Assembly (NCBI RefSeq): GCF_900111365.1
Contig: NZ_FOGZ01000001.1
Coordinates: 124,001 to 188,000, forward strand
Direction of reading: 5' to 3'
From: Propionibacterium cyclohexanicum
Lineage (GTDB): Bacteria > Actinomycetota > Actinomycetes > Propionibacteriales > Propionibacteriaceae
Length of the DNA: 64,000 bases
Part shown: positions 9,986 to 22,058 of the stretch, one piece after another
Layout: every line of letters starts with the position of its first letter
Position numbering within the stretch: the first letter of the stretch is position 1
The notes under the pieces: generated by a model
Seen by the model: only the letters and a program-made list of their open reading frames with translations
Told to the model about the DNA's origin: nothing
Database searches by the model: none
Made by a program: the position numbers and the translations under genes

Positions 9986-11524
9986 TCAGGGCCTGCGCCA
10001 GGTGAATCCGTCACGGGCCAGCATGTCGGCGGCACTGCTCGGCCCCCAGGTTCCCGACGGATAGGGTTCGGGGGCTCCCGACTCGGCCCAGCGCTCGAGC
10101 ACGGGGTCGAGCAGTTCCCAGGAGAGCTCCACTTCCTCCTGCTGCGGGAACAGCGGGGGATCACCCAGCAGCACATCAAGGATGAGGCGCTCGTAGGCCT
10201 CCGGGCTGGATTCGGTGAACGAGGCCGCGTAGGCGAAGTCCATGGTGACCTGGCGGATCTCCATGCCCGTTGCCGGGACCTTGGCCCCGAAGTGCATCGA
10301 GATGCCCTCGTCGGGCTGGATCCGTAAGACCAGCGCATTGGTGCCCAGCTCGCGCGTCTCGGTGTTGTCGAAGGGCAGGTGAGGTGCGCGCTTGAACATG
10401 AGCGCGATCTCGGTGACGCGCCGCGGCATCCTCTTGGCCGACCGCAGGTAGAAGGGCACCCCGGCCCAGCGCCGCGTCCCGATGTCCACCCGGATGGCAG
10501 CATAGGTCTCGGTGCGCGAGTCGGAGGGAATGCCCTTCTCCTCGAGGAATCCGGGCACCTGCATGCCGCCCTGCCAGCCTGCCACGTACTGCCCCCGTGC
10601 CGTATAGCGATCAAGATCGGCGGGGATGCTCGCGGCCGCCAGGACCTTCTGCTTCTCGATGCGCAGTTGACGTGCCTCGAAGCTGTTGGGCTCCTCCATG
10701 GCGGTGAGCGCCATGAGCTGGAGCAGATGGTTCTGGATGACATCGCGGGCGGCACCAATGCCGTCGTAGTAGCCGGCGCGCCCCCCGATGCCGATGTCCT
10801 CAGCCATGGTGATCTGCACGTGACTGACATAGTTGTTGTTCCAGACCGGCTCGAACATCTGGTTGGCGAAGCGCAGCGCCAGCAGATTCTGCACGGTTTC
10901 CTTGCCGAGGTAGTGGTCGATCCGGAACACCGACTCGGGGGGGAAGGCCTTCGAGACCACCCGGTAGAGCTCCTTGGCGCTGGCCAGGTCATGCCCGAAC
11001 GGCTTCTCGATGACGACCCGCTTCCAGCCCTTGGCCTGGTCCACCATCTCGTGGCTCTCGAGCTGGTCCACCACCACCTCGAACATGCTGGGCGGCACCG
11101 AAAGATAGAAGGCGTGGTTCCCGCCGGTGCCCTGCTCGTTGTCGAGCTTGTCGAGCGCGGCGTGCAGCCGGTCGAAGGTCGACGAATCGTCGAAGTCGCC
11201 CCAGACGAAGCGGATGCCCGTCACGAGTTGCTTCCAGGACTCCTCCCGGAAGGGGGTGCGGGCATGTGCCTGGACATCCTGGCGCACCAGCTCGGCGAAC
11301 TGGGCATCGGTGTAGTCGCGGCGCGCAACACCTACCAGACCGAAACCGGGCGGCAGCAGCCCGCGGTTGGCCAGGTCGTAGACGGCAGGGAGCAGCTTCT
11401 TGCGCGAGAGATCGCCGCTGACCCCGAAGAAGACCAACGCGCAAGGACCTGCAATCCGCGGGAGCCGCAGGTCATCCGGATCGTAGAGAGGGTTGACCCA
11501 TCCCGGGACTGGTACTTCAGCCAT
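9986..11524 (-). CDS. zwf: Glucose-6-phosphate 1-dehydrogenase
   Basis: 512 residues. It oxidises glucose 6-phosphate with NADP as first step of the oxidative pentose phosphate pathway. ALVFFGVSGDLSRKKLLPAVYDL is the dinucleotide site. RIDHYLGKETVQNLL is the family signature with the catalytic His. YLRSAKRMPRRVTEIAL and the C-terminal YERLILDVLLGDPPLF also match. The ATG at 11524 has GGAAGG upstream. It lies 96 bp downstream of pdxR on the same strand, and no terminator is visible between them. Confidence 0.98.
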   Translation of the reverse strand: MAEVPVPGWVNPLYDPDDLRLPRIAGPCALVFFGVSGDLSRKKLLPAVYDLANRGLLPPGFGLVGVARRDYTDAQFAELVRQDVQAHARTPFREESWKQLVTGIRFVWGDFDDSSTFDRLHAALDKLDNEQGTGGNHAFYLSVPPSMFEVVVDQLESHEMVDQAKGWKRVVIEKPFGHDLASAKELYRVVSKAFPPESVFRIDHYLGKETVQNLLALRFANQMFEPVWNNNYVSHVQITMAEDIGIGGRAGYYDGIGAARDVIQNHLLQLMALTAMEEPNSFEARQLRIEKQKVLAAASIPADLDRYTARGQYVAGWQGGMQVPGFLEEKGIPSDSRTETYAAIRVDIGTRRWAGVPFYLRSAKRMPRRVTEIALMFKRAPHLPFDNTETRELGTNALVLRIQPDEGISMHFGAKVPATGMEIRQVTMDFAYAASFTESSPEAYERLILDVLLGDPPLFPQQEEVELSWELLDPVLERWAESGAPEPYPSGTWGPSSAADMLARDGFTWRRP

Positions 11525-11620
11525 GGCATCCTTCCAGCGCTGCGGCCGACACTGTGCGATGACTACGATATGCGCATCGCCATACCCGGCTCGACCGGCG
11601 AGCAGTGGATCGAGCTGCGA

Positions 11621-13024
11621 TCAGCGCCTGCAGGCCCGCGCAATCGCAGGGAGGAGCTCGGCGAGCGTCTCGGGAGCCACTGCTCCGAATCCGAAGACGA
11701 TCCCCTGCACGTCGGGGGAGTGCGGGCCCCAGTAGCCGGACAGCTCCCCGACGAGGATGCGCTGCGCCGCCAGCGTCGCGGCAACCTCGGCACCGGGCCC
11801 CTCGGTGTGGACCACCGCGTGGAGACCGCCGGTCAGCGGTGCCAGATGGGCGTTCGGCAATGAGCCCAGCGAGTCGAGGATGAGGCGGCGGCGCCGGCGG
11901 TAGTCGCGGCGCATCCGCTGGATGTGACGGCGCAGTTCACCGCTGGCCAGGTAGTCGGCCAGCGCCTGCTGGACGAGTGCTGGTGTCGGCAGGCCAGTCG
12001 CGAGGCGGTGCGCGGACAGTGTCGGGATCAGTCTGGCGGGCGCGACGAGGTAGCCGGTCGCCACGGCCGGGGTGAGCACGGTCGAGAAGGTGCCCAGCAG
12101 CACCACCGACCCGTTGTCGGGATCGTCCAGGGTCGCGAGGGCCGGAAGCGGCATCCCGACATAGCGCAGCTCGGAGTCGTAGTCGTCCTCGACGACGATG
12201 GTGCCGGTGCGCCCGGCCCAGCCCAGCAGCTCTTGCCGGCGCGCCAGCGACAGCGAACCGCCATTGGGGTACTGGTGGCTCGGGGTGACGACGACGACGT
12301 CGGGGAGGCGCTCGCCCTGTGGCATTGCCGCCGTGACGAGGCCCTGGTCATCGGTCTGCATGGGGAGCGTGTCGATTCCCAGCGCAGCGGGCACCCCCAG
12401 GAGCGCCGGATGGCCGGGCTGCTCCACGCCGACCAGCAGGCGCCGCCTCCCGGCGCTCAGGGCCTGGAGCAGCAGGGCCAGGCCCTCGCGGGCCCCCGAG
12501 GTGACCAGGATCTGCCCGGGGGGTCTGACGAGAGCCCGCATCATCCTCAGGTGCTCGGCGATCTCGAGGCGCACAGCGGGCAGGCCGAGCGGGTCCACGA
12601 CCGCCGTGGGGTGAGCTACGGCCTTCCGCCAGGCTGCGCGCCACGGCGGCGAGACGATCGAGGAGACGTCGGGAGTGCCCGGGCGCAGGTCGACGTAGGC
12701 CGGCCCGGTCCGGGGCACCGCGCGGGGCGCCGGCGGCGCGGGGCGGGCCGGGCGCAATCGGACCGCCGCCTCCACCCGGGTGCCGGAGCCGGGGGTGGCC
12801 TCGAGATAGCCCTCGGCCTGGAGCTGGTCGTAGGCGGCAACCACCGTCCCCCGCGACAGCCCCAGGTTCGCGGCGAAGGCCCGGGTGGAGGGCATCGCGT
12901 CATGGTGGCGCAGGTGACCCTCGTCGATGAGCTGGCGCAGTGCGCGGACCAGCTGGGCCGTCAACCCGAGGGGGGAGCTGCGGTCGAGCTGTATCGGCAG
13001 ATCGACCACCAATTGCCCGCGCAC
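11621..13024 (-). CDS. pdxR: MocR/PdxR-family transcriptional regulator lacking the PLP lysine
   Basis: 467 residues. The N-terminal GntR-type winged helix (about residues 10-75: [36 protein letters not shown]) is fused to an aminotransferase class I fold (about 110-460: [20 protein letters not shown]). The divergent position over pdxST identifies it as the likely activator of PLP synthesis. In MocR proteins the PLP Schiff-base Lys sits in GTFSK; here the segment reads GTFSTVLTP, so residue 315 is Thr. PLP could then bind only non-covalently, or another ligand is sensed. The GTG start at 13024 is the most plausible but is not supported by a Shine-Dalgarno. Confidence 0.88.
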   Translation of the reverse strand: MRGQLVVDLPIQLDRSSPLGLTAQLVRALRQLIDEGHLRHHDAMPSTRAFAANLGLSRGTVVAAYDQLQAEGYLEATPGSGTRVEAAVRLRPARPAPPAPRAVPRTGPAYVDLRPGTPDVSSIVSPPWRAAWRKAVAHPTAVVDPLGLPAVRLEIAEHLRMMRALVRPPGQILVTSGAREGLALLLQALSAGRRRLLVGVEQPGHPALLGVPAALGIDTLPMQTDDQGLVTAAMPQGERLPDVVVVTPSHQYPNGGSLSLARRQELLGWAGRTGTIVVEDDYDSELRYVGMPLPALATLDDPDNGSVVLLGTFSTVLTPAVATGYLVAPARLIPTLSAHRLATGLPTPALVQQALADYLASGELRRHIQRMRRDYRRRRRLILDSLGSLPNAHLAPLTGGLHAVVHTEGPGAEVAATLAAQRILVGELSGYWGPHSPDVQGIVFGFGAVAPETLAELLPAIARACRR

Positions 13025-13068
13025 CGCCCCATTGTGCTGTGCGGCAGGGCGCGTGCGCGCAGTGTCTC

Positions 13069-13105
13069 AAAGTGGTCTATGCAAGATCTGCAGATGTGGA
13101 TCTTG
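13069..13105 (+). promoter_or_regulatory. Putative PdxR operator in the pdxR-pdxS intergenic region
   Basis: AAAGTGGTCTA at 13069-13079 matches the PdxR site I recall for Corynebacterium glutamicum (AAAGTGGW[T]CTA). It is followed by a perfect 7-bp inverted repeat, CAAGATC (13082-13088) and GATCTTG (13099-13105), with a 10 nt spacer. A weaker GTGGTCCGCTA lies just downstream. All are between the divergent pdxR and pdxS starts. Confidence 0.6.
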
Positions 13106-13138
13106 TGGTGGTCCGCTATGGGCGCTGTGATGGCACTC

Positions 13139-14029
13139 ATGACTGAGGAGACGACAGCTACCACCCGCGTCAAGCGCGGACTCGCCGACATGCTCAAGGG
13201 CGGGGTGATCATGGACGTGGTGACCCCCGAGCAGGCACGCATCGCCGAGGACGCCGGCGCCAGCGCCGTCATGGCGCTCGAGAGGGTGCCAGCGGACATC
13301 CGGGCACAGGGCGGGGTGGCGCGGATGAGCGATCCCGGTCTCATCGAGGGCATCCAGGCGGCCGTGTCGATCCCGGTGATGGCCAAGGCACGCATCGGCC
13401 ACTTCGTCGAGGCCCAGGTGCTGCAATCCTTGCGCGTCGACTTCGTCGACGAGTCCGAGGTGCTCTCGCCGGCCGATTACTCCCACCACATCGACAAGTG
13501 GGAGTTCGACGTGCCCTTCGTCTGCGGTGCCACGAACCTGGGCGAGGCACTGCGCCGGATCACCGAGGGGGCCGCCATGATTCGTTCGAAGGGCGAGGCT
13601 GGCACCGGCGATGTCTCCGAGGCAGTACGCCACATCCGCACCATCCGCGACGAGATCAATCGCCTGCACGGGCTCGGCAGCGAGGAGCTCTATGTCGCCG
13701 CCAAGGACTTGCAGGCCCCCTACGATCTGGTGCGCGAGGTGGCGCGAACTGGCGGCCTTCCGGTCGTGCTGTTCGTCGCTGGCGGTGTCGCGACGCCCGC
13801 GGACGCTGCCCTGGTGATGCAACTGGGCGCCGAGGGGGTCTTCGTCGGATCGGGCATCTTCAAGTCGGGCAATCCCGCCAAGCGGGCCGCCGCCATCGTC
13901 AAGGCCACCACCTTGTACAACGATCCCGATGCCATCGCCGAGGTCTCCCATGATCTCGGCGACGCGATGGTCGGCATCAATGTGAGCGATGTGCCTGCCC
14001 CGCACCGGCTGGCAGAGCGCGGATGGTGA
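13139..14029 (+). CDS. pdxS: Pyridoxal 5'-phosphate synthase lyase subunit PdxS
   Basis: 296 residues. It builds PLP from ribose 5-phosphate, glyceraldehyde 3-phosphate and ammonia delivered by PdxT. Motifs are [54 protein letters not shown] (with the two active-site Lys regions) and the C-terminal [18 protein letters not shown]. The ATG at 13139 begins the part resembling homologues. An ATG at 13130 preceded by TATGGG 7 nt upstream is a good leaderless alternative. The end overlaps pdxT by 7 bp. Confidence 0.97.
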   Translation: MTEETTATTRVKRGLADMLKGGVIMDVVTPEQARIAEDAGASAVMALERVPADIRAQGGVARMSDPGLIEGIQAAVSIPVMAKARIGHFVEAQVLQSLRVDFVDESEVLSPADYSHHIDKWEFDVPFVCGATNLGEALRRITEGAAMIRSKGEAGTGDVSEAVRHIRTIRDEINRLHGLGSEELYVAAKDLQAPYDLVREVARTGGLPVVLFVAGGVATPADAALVMQLGAEGVFVGSGIFKSGNPAKRAAAIVKATTLYNDPDAIAEVSHDLGDAMVGINVSDVPAPHRLAERGW

Positions 14030-14652
14030 ACATGGTGACGCCGCCGTCGCATCGCGGCGGGCCCGGCTCGCCCGATCGGGCGGCGCCGCTGGTCGGCGTG
14101 CTGGCCCTGCAGGGCGGGTTTGCCGAGCACGTCCGGGCACTGACCGCTGTGGGTGCCCGGACACGGCTGGTCCGCCGCCCCGCCGAACTCGACGGCATCG
14201 ACGGCATCGTCGTGCCCGGCGGCGAGTCGAGCGTGCTTGACAAGCTCTCGAGGGCCCTGGGCCTTGCCGAACCGCTGCGCGGCGCACTCCAGGCAGGTCT
14301 GCCGGCGCTGGTCACCTGCGCGGGCCTGCTCCTGGTGGCCGAGGAGCTCGTCGGCGCCGCGCCGGGTCAGCGCAGTCTCGGGGTGCTGCGTGTGCGAGCC
14401 CGGCGCAATGCCTTCGGACGTCAGCTCGACTCCTTCGAGACGCACCTGAGCGTGGCGGGGATCGGCGGCGATGTCGAGGCGGTCTTCATCCGAGCGCCCG
14501 TCATCGAGTCGGTGGGCCCCGCAGTGGAATGCCTCGCCGCGGTGCACGGACAGGTCGTGGCAGTGCAGCAGGGGGCGATCACGGCCTTGTCCTTCCACCC
14601 CGAGCTGACCCACGATCTCCAGGTGCACCGCAGTTTCGTCGGCAGGCTGTGA
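14023..14652 (+). CDS. pdxT: Pyridoxal 5'-phosphate synthase glutaminase subunit PdxT
   Basis: 209 residues. A class I glutamine amidotransferase that feeds ammonia to Pdx[17 protein letters not shown] opens the fold, [18 protein letters not shown] forms the oxyanion region, [12 protein letters not shown] supplies the catalytic Cys99, and SFHPELTHD supplies His192 and Glu194. The start codon lies inside the last codons of pdxS, so the two subunits are translationally coupled. Internal ATGs (14032) are possible alternatives. The gene converges on hppA. Confidence 0.96.
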   Translation: MVNMVTPPSHRGGPGSPDRAAPLVGVLALQGGFAEHVRALTAVGARTRLVRRPAELDGIDGIVVPGGESSVLDKLSRALGLAEPLRGALQAGLPALVTCAGLLLVAEELVGAAPGQRSLGVLRVRARRNAFGRQLDSFETHLSVAGIGGDVEAVFIRAPVIESVGPAVECLAAVHGQVVAVQQGAITALSFHPELTHDLQVHRSFVGRL

Positions 14653-14686
14653 CCGGGCACGCACCCCCAGGCGAGCGGGCGCCGGC

Positions 14687-17326
<2,640 letters not shown>

Positions 17327-17540
17327 GTCGATCCCTCCATTGGGTCAACTCCTGCGTCCGGGGGCCGGCCGGTGTCGAACACCCTTGTCGACGTCGTGAC
17401 CGGGCCCCTCCATCGAGAGCCGGCGTCGACCGGCTCGCGATCTCGCAGACAGCGTATCGGGTGGCCCGTTGACCGGTCCGGCCGGACCCGCCGAAATGCG
17501 CCGGGGGCGGTTGTCAAGCCCGGTCGGATGGTGGTCGGCA

Positions 17541-17576
17541 TTGAATGGCGAGCGATTATGGAAACAATGGGGTTGT
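17541..17576 (+). promoter_or_regulatory. Putative sufR promoter with overlapping SufR operator
   Basis: TTGAAT (17541-17546) and AACAAT (17563-17568) are spaced by 16 nt, and the sufR GTG lies 6 nt further on. ACAA (17564-17567) and TTGT (17573-17576) form an inverted repeat with a 5 nt spacer over the -10 and start codon. This geometry suits autorepression by SufR; that it is the operator is inference. Confidence 0.5.
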
Positions 17577-18309
17577 GGAAGCAGTGGCGAAGGTTCCCAG
17601 CTCGCCCGACACGGGCGAGAGTTCGGCGCGCCTTGAGGTGCTCAGGGAGCTGATGGGCCGGGGCCGTGCCACGGCCGCCGAGCTGGCCCGCAGCCTCGGG
17701 GTGACACCCACGGCGGTGCGCCGGCAGCTGGGGATGCTGCTCGATGCCGGACAGGTCGAGGAACACGAGCGCCGTCAGCCAGGACCGAGGGGGCGCGGGC
17801 GACCGGCACGGGAATACGTCATCACGGCTTCGGGCCGGGCGGTATTCGGTCAGGGCTATGACGATCTGGCAATCCAGGCGATCGGCGCGCTCGTCGAAGC
17901 AGCCGGGGCAGAGGGTGTCACCCGGCTGGGGGAGCGGCGCTGCGACGAGGTCGGGACGCAGTACGAGGAACGCCGCCGCGAGACTCCCGATGAAGACCCG
18001 GTCGAGACGCTGGCCGAATTGCTGGACCAGAAGGGCTATGTCGCCCGTGTCGCTCCCTCACCGGTTGGTGCCCAGCTGTGCCTGTACAACTGCCCGGTGG
18101 CGGAGGTCGCGACGGCATATCCGCAGCTGTGCGAGGTGGAGACCCGGGTGTTCTCCCGCCTGCTGGGCTCCCATGTCCAGAGATTGGCGACGATCGCCCA
18201 TGGCGACGGCATCTGCACGACGAATGTTCCTTCCCACACCGTGACCTTCCAAGCAACCACACCCGATGACCCGGGCACCGACAACCATCGAGAGGCGACG
18301 AGCGCATGA
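17575..18309 (+). CDS. sufR: Fe-S responsive transcriptional regulator SufR
   Basis: 244 residues from a GTG that is probably leaderless; an ATG at 17545 would lie inside the promoter. The N-terminal winged helix ([33 protein letters not shown]) binds DNA. Four cysteines in LCLYNC, QLC and GIC (residues 169, 173, 186, 214) have 4-13-28 spacing, as I recall for mycobacterial SufR, and should ligate a [4Fe-4S] cluster. Holo-SufR typically represses the suf operon and is relieved when clusters are lost. The stop overlaps sufB (ATGA). Confidence 0.92.
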   Translation: MEAVAKVPSSPDTGESSARLEVLRELMGRGRATAAELARSLGVTPTAVRRQLGMLLDAGQVEEHERRQPGPRGRGRPAREYVITASGRAVFGQGYDDLAIQAIGALVEAAGAEGVTRLGERRCDEVGTQYEERRRETPDEDPVETLAELLDQKGYVARVAPSPVGAQLCLYNCPVAEVATAYPQLCEVETRVFSRLLGSHVQRLATIAHGDGICTTNVPSHTVTFQATTPDDPGTDNHREATSA

Positions 18310-19748
18310 CACAGGTTGACACCGGACCGGCTCCCAGTCTGTCCGAGCAGCAGAAACTGGCCGACGAGCTCGAGACCTACAAGTACGGCTGGCACGATGC
18401 GGACGCCTACAGCGCCGCCGCCAAGCGCGGACTGTCCGAGGAGGTCGTTCGGGGCATCTCCGCGCTTAAGCACGAGCCCGATTGGATGCTCGAACTGCGA
18501 CTCAAGGGGCTGCGCAATTTCGAGCGCAAGCCCATGCCGAACTGGGGCGTCGATCTGTCGACGATCGACTTCGACCAGATCAAGTATTTCGTCCGCTCCA
18601 CCGAGACCCAGGCCGAGAGCTGGGAGGACCTGCCCGAGGACATCCGGCGCACCTACGACCGGTTGGGCATCCCCGAGGCGGAGAAGGCGAGGCTGGTGGC
18701 CGGGGTGGCGGCCCAGTACGAGTCGGAGGTCGTGTATCACAAGATCAACGATGAACTGGGGCGCCAGGGCGTCATCTTCCTCGATACCGACACAGGGCTG
18801 AAGCAGTACCCCGAGCTGTTCAAGGAGTACTTCGGCTCGGTGATCCCGGGAGGCGACAACAAGTTCGCGGCGCTCAATACGGCGGTGTGGAGCGGCGGCT
18901 CGTTCATCTACGTGCCCAAGGGGGTGCACTGCTCGATCCCCCTGCAGGCCTACTTCCGGATGAACACCGAAAACCTCGGCCAGTTCGAGCGCACCCTCAT
19001 CATCGTCGACGAGGGCGCCTATGTGCACTATGTCGAGGGCTGCACGGCGCCGATCTACAAAACCGACTCGCTGCACTCGGCCATCGTCGAGATCATCGTG
19101 AAGAAGAACGCCCGCTGCCGCTACACGACCATCCAGAACTGGTCGAACAATGTGTACAACCTCGTCACCCAGCGCGCCACGGTCGCCGAGGGCGGCCAGA
19201 TGGAGTGGATCGACGGCAACATCGGCTCCCGGGCGAATATGAAGTACCCGGCCTGCTATCTCATGGGTCCGCACGCCAAGGGCGAGGCATTGAGCATCGC
19301 CTTCGCGGGCGAGGGGCAACACCAGGACACCGGGGCCAAGATGGTGCACAACGCGCCGTACACCTCGAGCACGATCGTCTCGAAGTCGATCTCGCGCAAT
19401 GGCGGGCGCACCGGCTACCGCGGCCTCATCGCCGTGTCGGAGGACGCCCACCATTCGGCGTCGAGCGTGAAGTGCGACGCCCTGCTGGTCGACAACATCT
19501 CGCGCTCGGACACCTATCCCTATGTGGACGTGCGCACCGACGACGTGACGATGGAACATGAGGCCACCATCTCGAAGATCAGCGAGGACCAGCTGTTCTA
19601 TCTCATGCAGCGGGGTCTCAACGAGGACGAGGCGCGTGCGCTCATCGTGCGTGGTTTCGTCGAGCCGATCGCTCGGGAGCTCCCGATGGAGTACGCGCTG
19701 GAGCTCAACAGGCTCATCGAGCTCCAAATGGAAGGTTCGGTCGGCTGA
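18306..19748 (+). CDS. sufB: Fe-S cluster assembly protein SufB
   Basis: 480 residues. The scaffold subunit of the SufBC2D complex, where Fe-S clusters are built. Strongly conserved stretches are [71 protein letters not shown] and [27 protein letters not shown]-like C-terminal residues (here [16 protein letters not shown]). It overlaps sufR by 4 bases and touches sufD directly, so the operon is tightly coupled. Confidence 0.97.
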   Translation: MTQVDTGPAPSLSEQQKLADELETYKYGWHDADAYSAAAKRGLSEEVVRGISALKHEPDWMLELRLKGLRNFERKPMPNWGVDLSTIDFDQIKYFVRSTETQAESWEDLPEDIRRTYDRLGIPEAEKARLVAGVAAQYESEVVYHKINDELGRQGVIFLDTDTGLKQYPELFKEYFGSVIPGGDNKFAALNTAVWSGGSFIYVPKGVHCSIPLQAYFRMNTENLGQFERTLIIVDEGAYVHYVEGCTAPIYKTDSLHSAIVEIIVKKNARCRYTTIQNWSNNVYNLVTQRATVAEGGQMEWIDGNIGSRANMKYPACYLMGPHAKGEALSIAFAGEGQHQDTGAKMVHNAPYTSSTIVSKSISRNGGRTGYRGLIAVSEDAHHSASSVKCDALLVDNISRSDTYPYVDVRTDDVTMEHEATISKISEDQLFYLMQRGLNEDEARALIVRGFVEPIARELPMEYALELNRLIELQMEGSVG

Positions 19749-20960
19749 ATGACAACGAAGAATGGAGCCGGGCTCGTGGCGCAACCGGTGGATTCCGGGG
19801 CTGAGGCGGTGGCGGCTGCGGTGGAGACCCCAGCCTCGCACCTGCATCCGAAGGTCTCCTGGGATCTGGAGGACCATCCCCTGCCCAAGGGGCGCGAGGA
19901 GGTCTGGCGTTTCACCCCGGTGCGCAAGCTCACCCGCCTGCTCTCGGGCGAACCGACCGACCATGGCTTCGAGGTCATCGCTGCGCTGCCGGCCCAGGTC
20001 AGCCTGGGCACGATCAGCGAGGCTCGGGCCCGCGTCCTGAGCGTCGAGCCGCCGGCGGACCGCTCGGCGGCCATCGCCTGCCACAACACCCGGCAGGCCA
20101 GCGTGCTCGACATCCCGGCGGGCCTCGAGCTGGACGAGCCCGTGGAACTCACCTTCCGCGGGACCGGCGTGGACGAGAGGATCTACGAGCACCTCATCGT
20201 GAACGTGGGCCGGGCCGCCCGGGTCAAGCTCGTCTTCCGCTACGAGGGCAGCACCGCCTCCGCCGGCAAGATCGACGTACGGGTCGGCGAGGGCGCGCAG
20301 CTCGATTTCGTCACCCTGTCGGACTGGGCACCCGATGCCCTGCGGGCTGCCCAGCACTCGGTGCGAGTGGGTCGCGACGCGCACGTACGCACCGTGCAGG
20401 CCTCCCTGGGGGGTGCCGTGACACGGCTCATCGAGCGGGCCACCTTCGAGGGCAGCGGCGGTCAGCTCGAGCAATTCGGGCTGTACTTCGTCGACGGCGC
20501 CCGCCACGTCGAGCATCGGCTGTTCATCGACCACAACGAGCCCCACACCCGCTCCGAGGTGGACTACCGCGGGGCCGTGCAGGGCGAGGGCTCGCACAGC
20601 GTGTGGGTGGGCGATGTGCTCATCCGCAAGCAGGCCGAGGGGATCAACACCTACGAGGCGAACAAGAACCTGCTGCTCACCCCCGGTGCACGGGCTGACT
20701 CCATCCCCAATCTCGAGATCGAGACGGGCAACATCGAGGGCGCCGGCCACTCCTCCACGACCGGCCGGTTCGACGATGAGCAGCTGTTCTACCTGCGCAG
20801 CCGCGGTATCCCCGAGGACGAGGCACGTCGCCTGGTCGTCCAGGGTTTCTTCGTCGACATCATCCGACGCATCCAGGTGCCCGATGTCGAGGAACGCCTC
20901 ATGGCGGCCGTGGACCGCGAGCTCGATGTCATCGCCCCCGAGATCGGGGATCCGAGGTGA
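19749..20960 (+). CDS. sufD: Fe-S cluster assembly protein SufD
   Basis: 403 residues. SufB paralogue and partner in SufBC2D, involved in iron delivery. DHNEPHTRSEVDYRGAVQGEGSHSVWVGDV and the C-terminal GHSSTTGRFDDEQLFYLRSRGIPEDEAR are diagnostic, and NKNLLLTPGARADSIPNLEIE also fits. The start ATG follows the sufB stop without a gap, and the end overlaps the Rieske gene by GTGA. Confidence 0.96.
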   Translation: MTTKNGAGLVAQPVDSGAEAVAAAVETPASHLHPKVSWDLEDHPLPKGREEVWRFTPVRKLTRLLSGEPTDHGFEVIAALPAQVSLGTISEARARVLSVEPPADRSAAIACHNTRQASVLDIPAGLELDEPVELTFRGTGVDERIYEHLIVNVGRAARVKLVFRYEGSTASAGKIDVRVGEGAQLDFVTLSDWAPDALRAAQHSVRVGRDAHVRTVQASLGGAVTRLIERATFEGSGGQLEQFGLYFVDGARHVEHRLFIDHNEPHTRSEVDYRGAVQGEGSHSVWVGDVLIRKQAEGINTYEANKNLLLTPGARADSIPNLEIETGNIEGAGHSSTTGRFDDEQLFYLRSRGIPEDEARRLVVQGFFVDIIRRIQVPDVEERLMAAVDRELDVIAPEIGDPR

Positions 20961-21304
20961 GCTTCGTGCAGGTGGCGCAGCTCGACGAGTTGACCGACGG
21001 TCCGGTGGCTGTCGAGGTCGATCATCCCAGTGAGGGACCGCTGCCGGTGGTGCTCTTCCGCCTGCCGGACGGCGAGGTCCACGCCCTGCTCGACGAGTGC
21101 AGCCACGGCGCCGTCCAGCTGTCCGAGGGCGACTTCGATGCACACGCCGGCACCGTTGAGTGCTATCTCCACGGCTCACTGTTCAATGTCTGCACCGGCG
21201 CGGCGCTCAACCTGCCGGCCACCCAGCCGGTACCCGTCTATCCCGTCCGTGTCGAGGGTAAGCATGTCCTCGTCGACGTCGAGAACCCCTTGAAGGAGAA
21301 CTGA
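20957..21304 (+). CDS. Rieske-type [2Fe-2S] ferredoxin in the SUF operon
   Basis: 115 residues. A single Rieske domain: CSHGAVQLSEGDFD (C-x-H) and CYLHGSLFNVCTG (C-x2-H) supply two Cys and two His ligands to a [2Fe-2S] cluster. It resembles the ferredoxin subunits of ring-hydroxylating dioxygenases, but no oxygenase is nearby. Its place between sufD and sufC, with a GTGA overlap to sufD and 4 bp before sufC, suggests an electron-transfer role in cluster assembly. The same arrangement is, as I recall, common in Actinobacteria. Confidence 0.92.
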   Translation: MSFVQVAQLDELTDGPVAVEVDHPSEGPLPVVLFRLPDGEVHALLDECSHGAVQLSEGDFDAHAGTVECYLHGSLFNVCTGAALNLPATQPVPVYPVRVEGKHVLVDVENPLKEN

Positions 21305-21308
21305 ACCG

Positions 21309-22058
21309 ATGGCCACACTCGTCATCAAAGATCTGCACGTCGACGTCGACACCGAGACCGGCCCCAAGGAGATCCTCAAGGGGGTCGACCTGACCGTGAG
21401 CGATGGTCAGGTGCACGCCATCATGGGTCCCAACGGTTCGGGCAAGTCCACCCTTGCCTATTCGATCGCCGGGCATCCGAAGTACCACATCACGCAGGGT
21501 TCGGTGACATTGGACGGCGTCGAGCTCAGCGCCCTTCCGGTCGACGAGCGCGCGAAGGCCGGTCTGTTCCTCGGCATGCAGTACCCGATCGAGGTGCCGG
21601 GCGTGTCCATGGCCAATTTCTTGCGTACCGCCAAGACGGCGCTGGCCGGTCAGGCCCCCAAGGTGCGTACCTGGCCCAAGCAGGTGCGCGAGTCGCTTGC
21701 CCGGATGGACCTCGACGCGGAGTTCGCCGAGCGCTCGGTCAACGAGGGATTCAGCGGTGGCGAGAAGAAGCGCGGTGAGATCGCGCAGCTGGAACTGCTC
21801 GACCCCAGCACGGCGATTCTCGACGAGATCGACTCCGGCCTTGACATCGATGCGCTGAAGGTGGTTGCCGAGGGCATCAAGGCCTTCTCTCAGCGCCCCG
21901 GCAAGTCGGTGCTGCTCATCACTCATTACACGCGCATCCTGCGCTATGTCCATCCCGACCGAGTCCATGTCTTCGTGGACGGGCGGGTGGCCGTCACCGG
22001 TGGCAGCGAGCTGGCCGACAACCTGGAGGAGAAGGGCTATGAACAGTACGTCGGATGA
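21309..22058 (+). CDS. sufC: Fe-S cluster assembly ATPase SufC
   Basis: 249 residues. ABC-type ATPase of SufBC2D. Walker A is GPNGSGKST; the SufC-specific YPIEVPGVSMANFLR follows; the signature is FSGGEKKRGEI; Walker B is STAILDEIDSGLDIDAL; the H-loop is LITHYTRIL. The C-terminal VFVDGRVAVTGGSELADNLEEKGYE is also family-typical. The last 20 bp overlap the sufS coding region. Confidence 0.97.
   Translation: MATLVIKDLHVDVDTETGPKEILKGVDLTVSDGQVHAIMGPNGSGKSTLAYSIAGHPKYHITQGSVTLDGVELSALPVDERAKAGLFLGMQYPIEVPGVSMANFLRTAKTALAGQAPKVRTWPKQVRESLARMDLDAEFAERSVNEGFSGGEKKRGEIAQLELLDPSTAILDEIDSGLDIDALKVVAEGIKAFSQRPGKSVLLITHYTRILRYVHPDRVHVFVDGRVAVTGGSELADNLEEKGYEQYVG

Noticed and set aside
17327-17540. A gene in the space between hppA and sufR
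   Set aside because: No frame with a ribosome binding site and plausible composition is seen; the region is probably promoter DNA for hppA and sufR.
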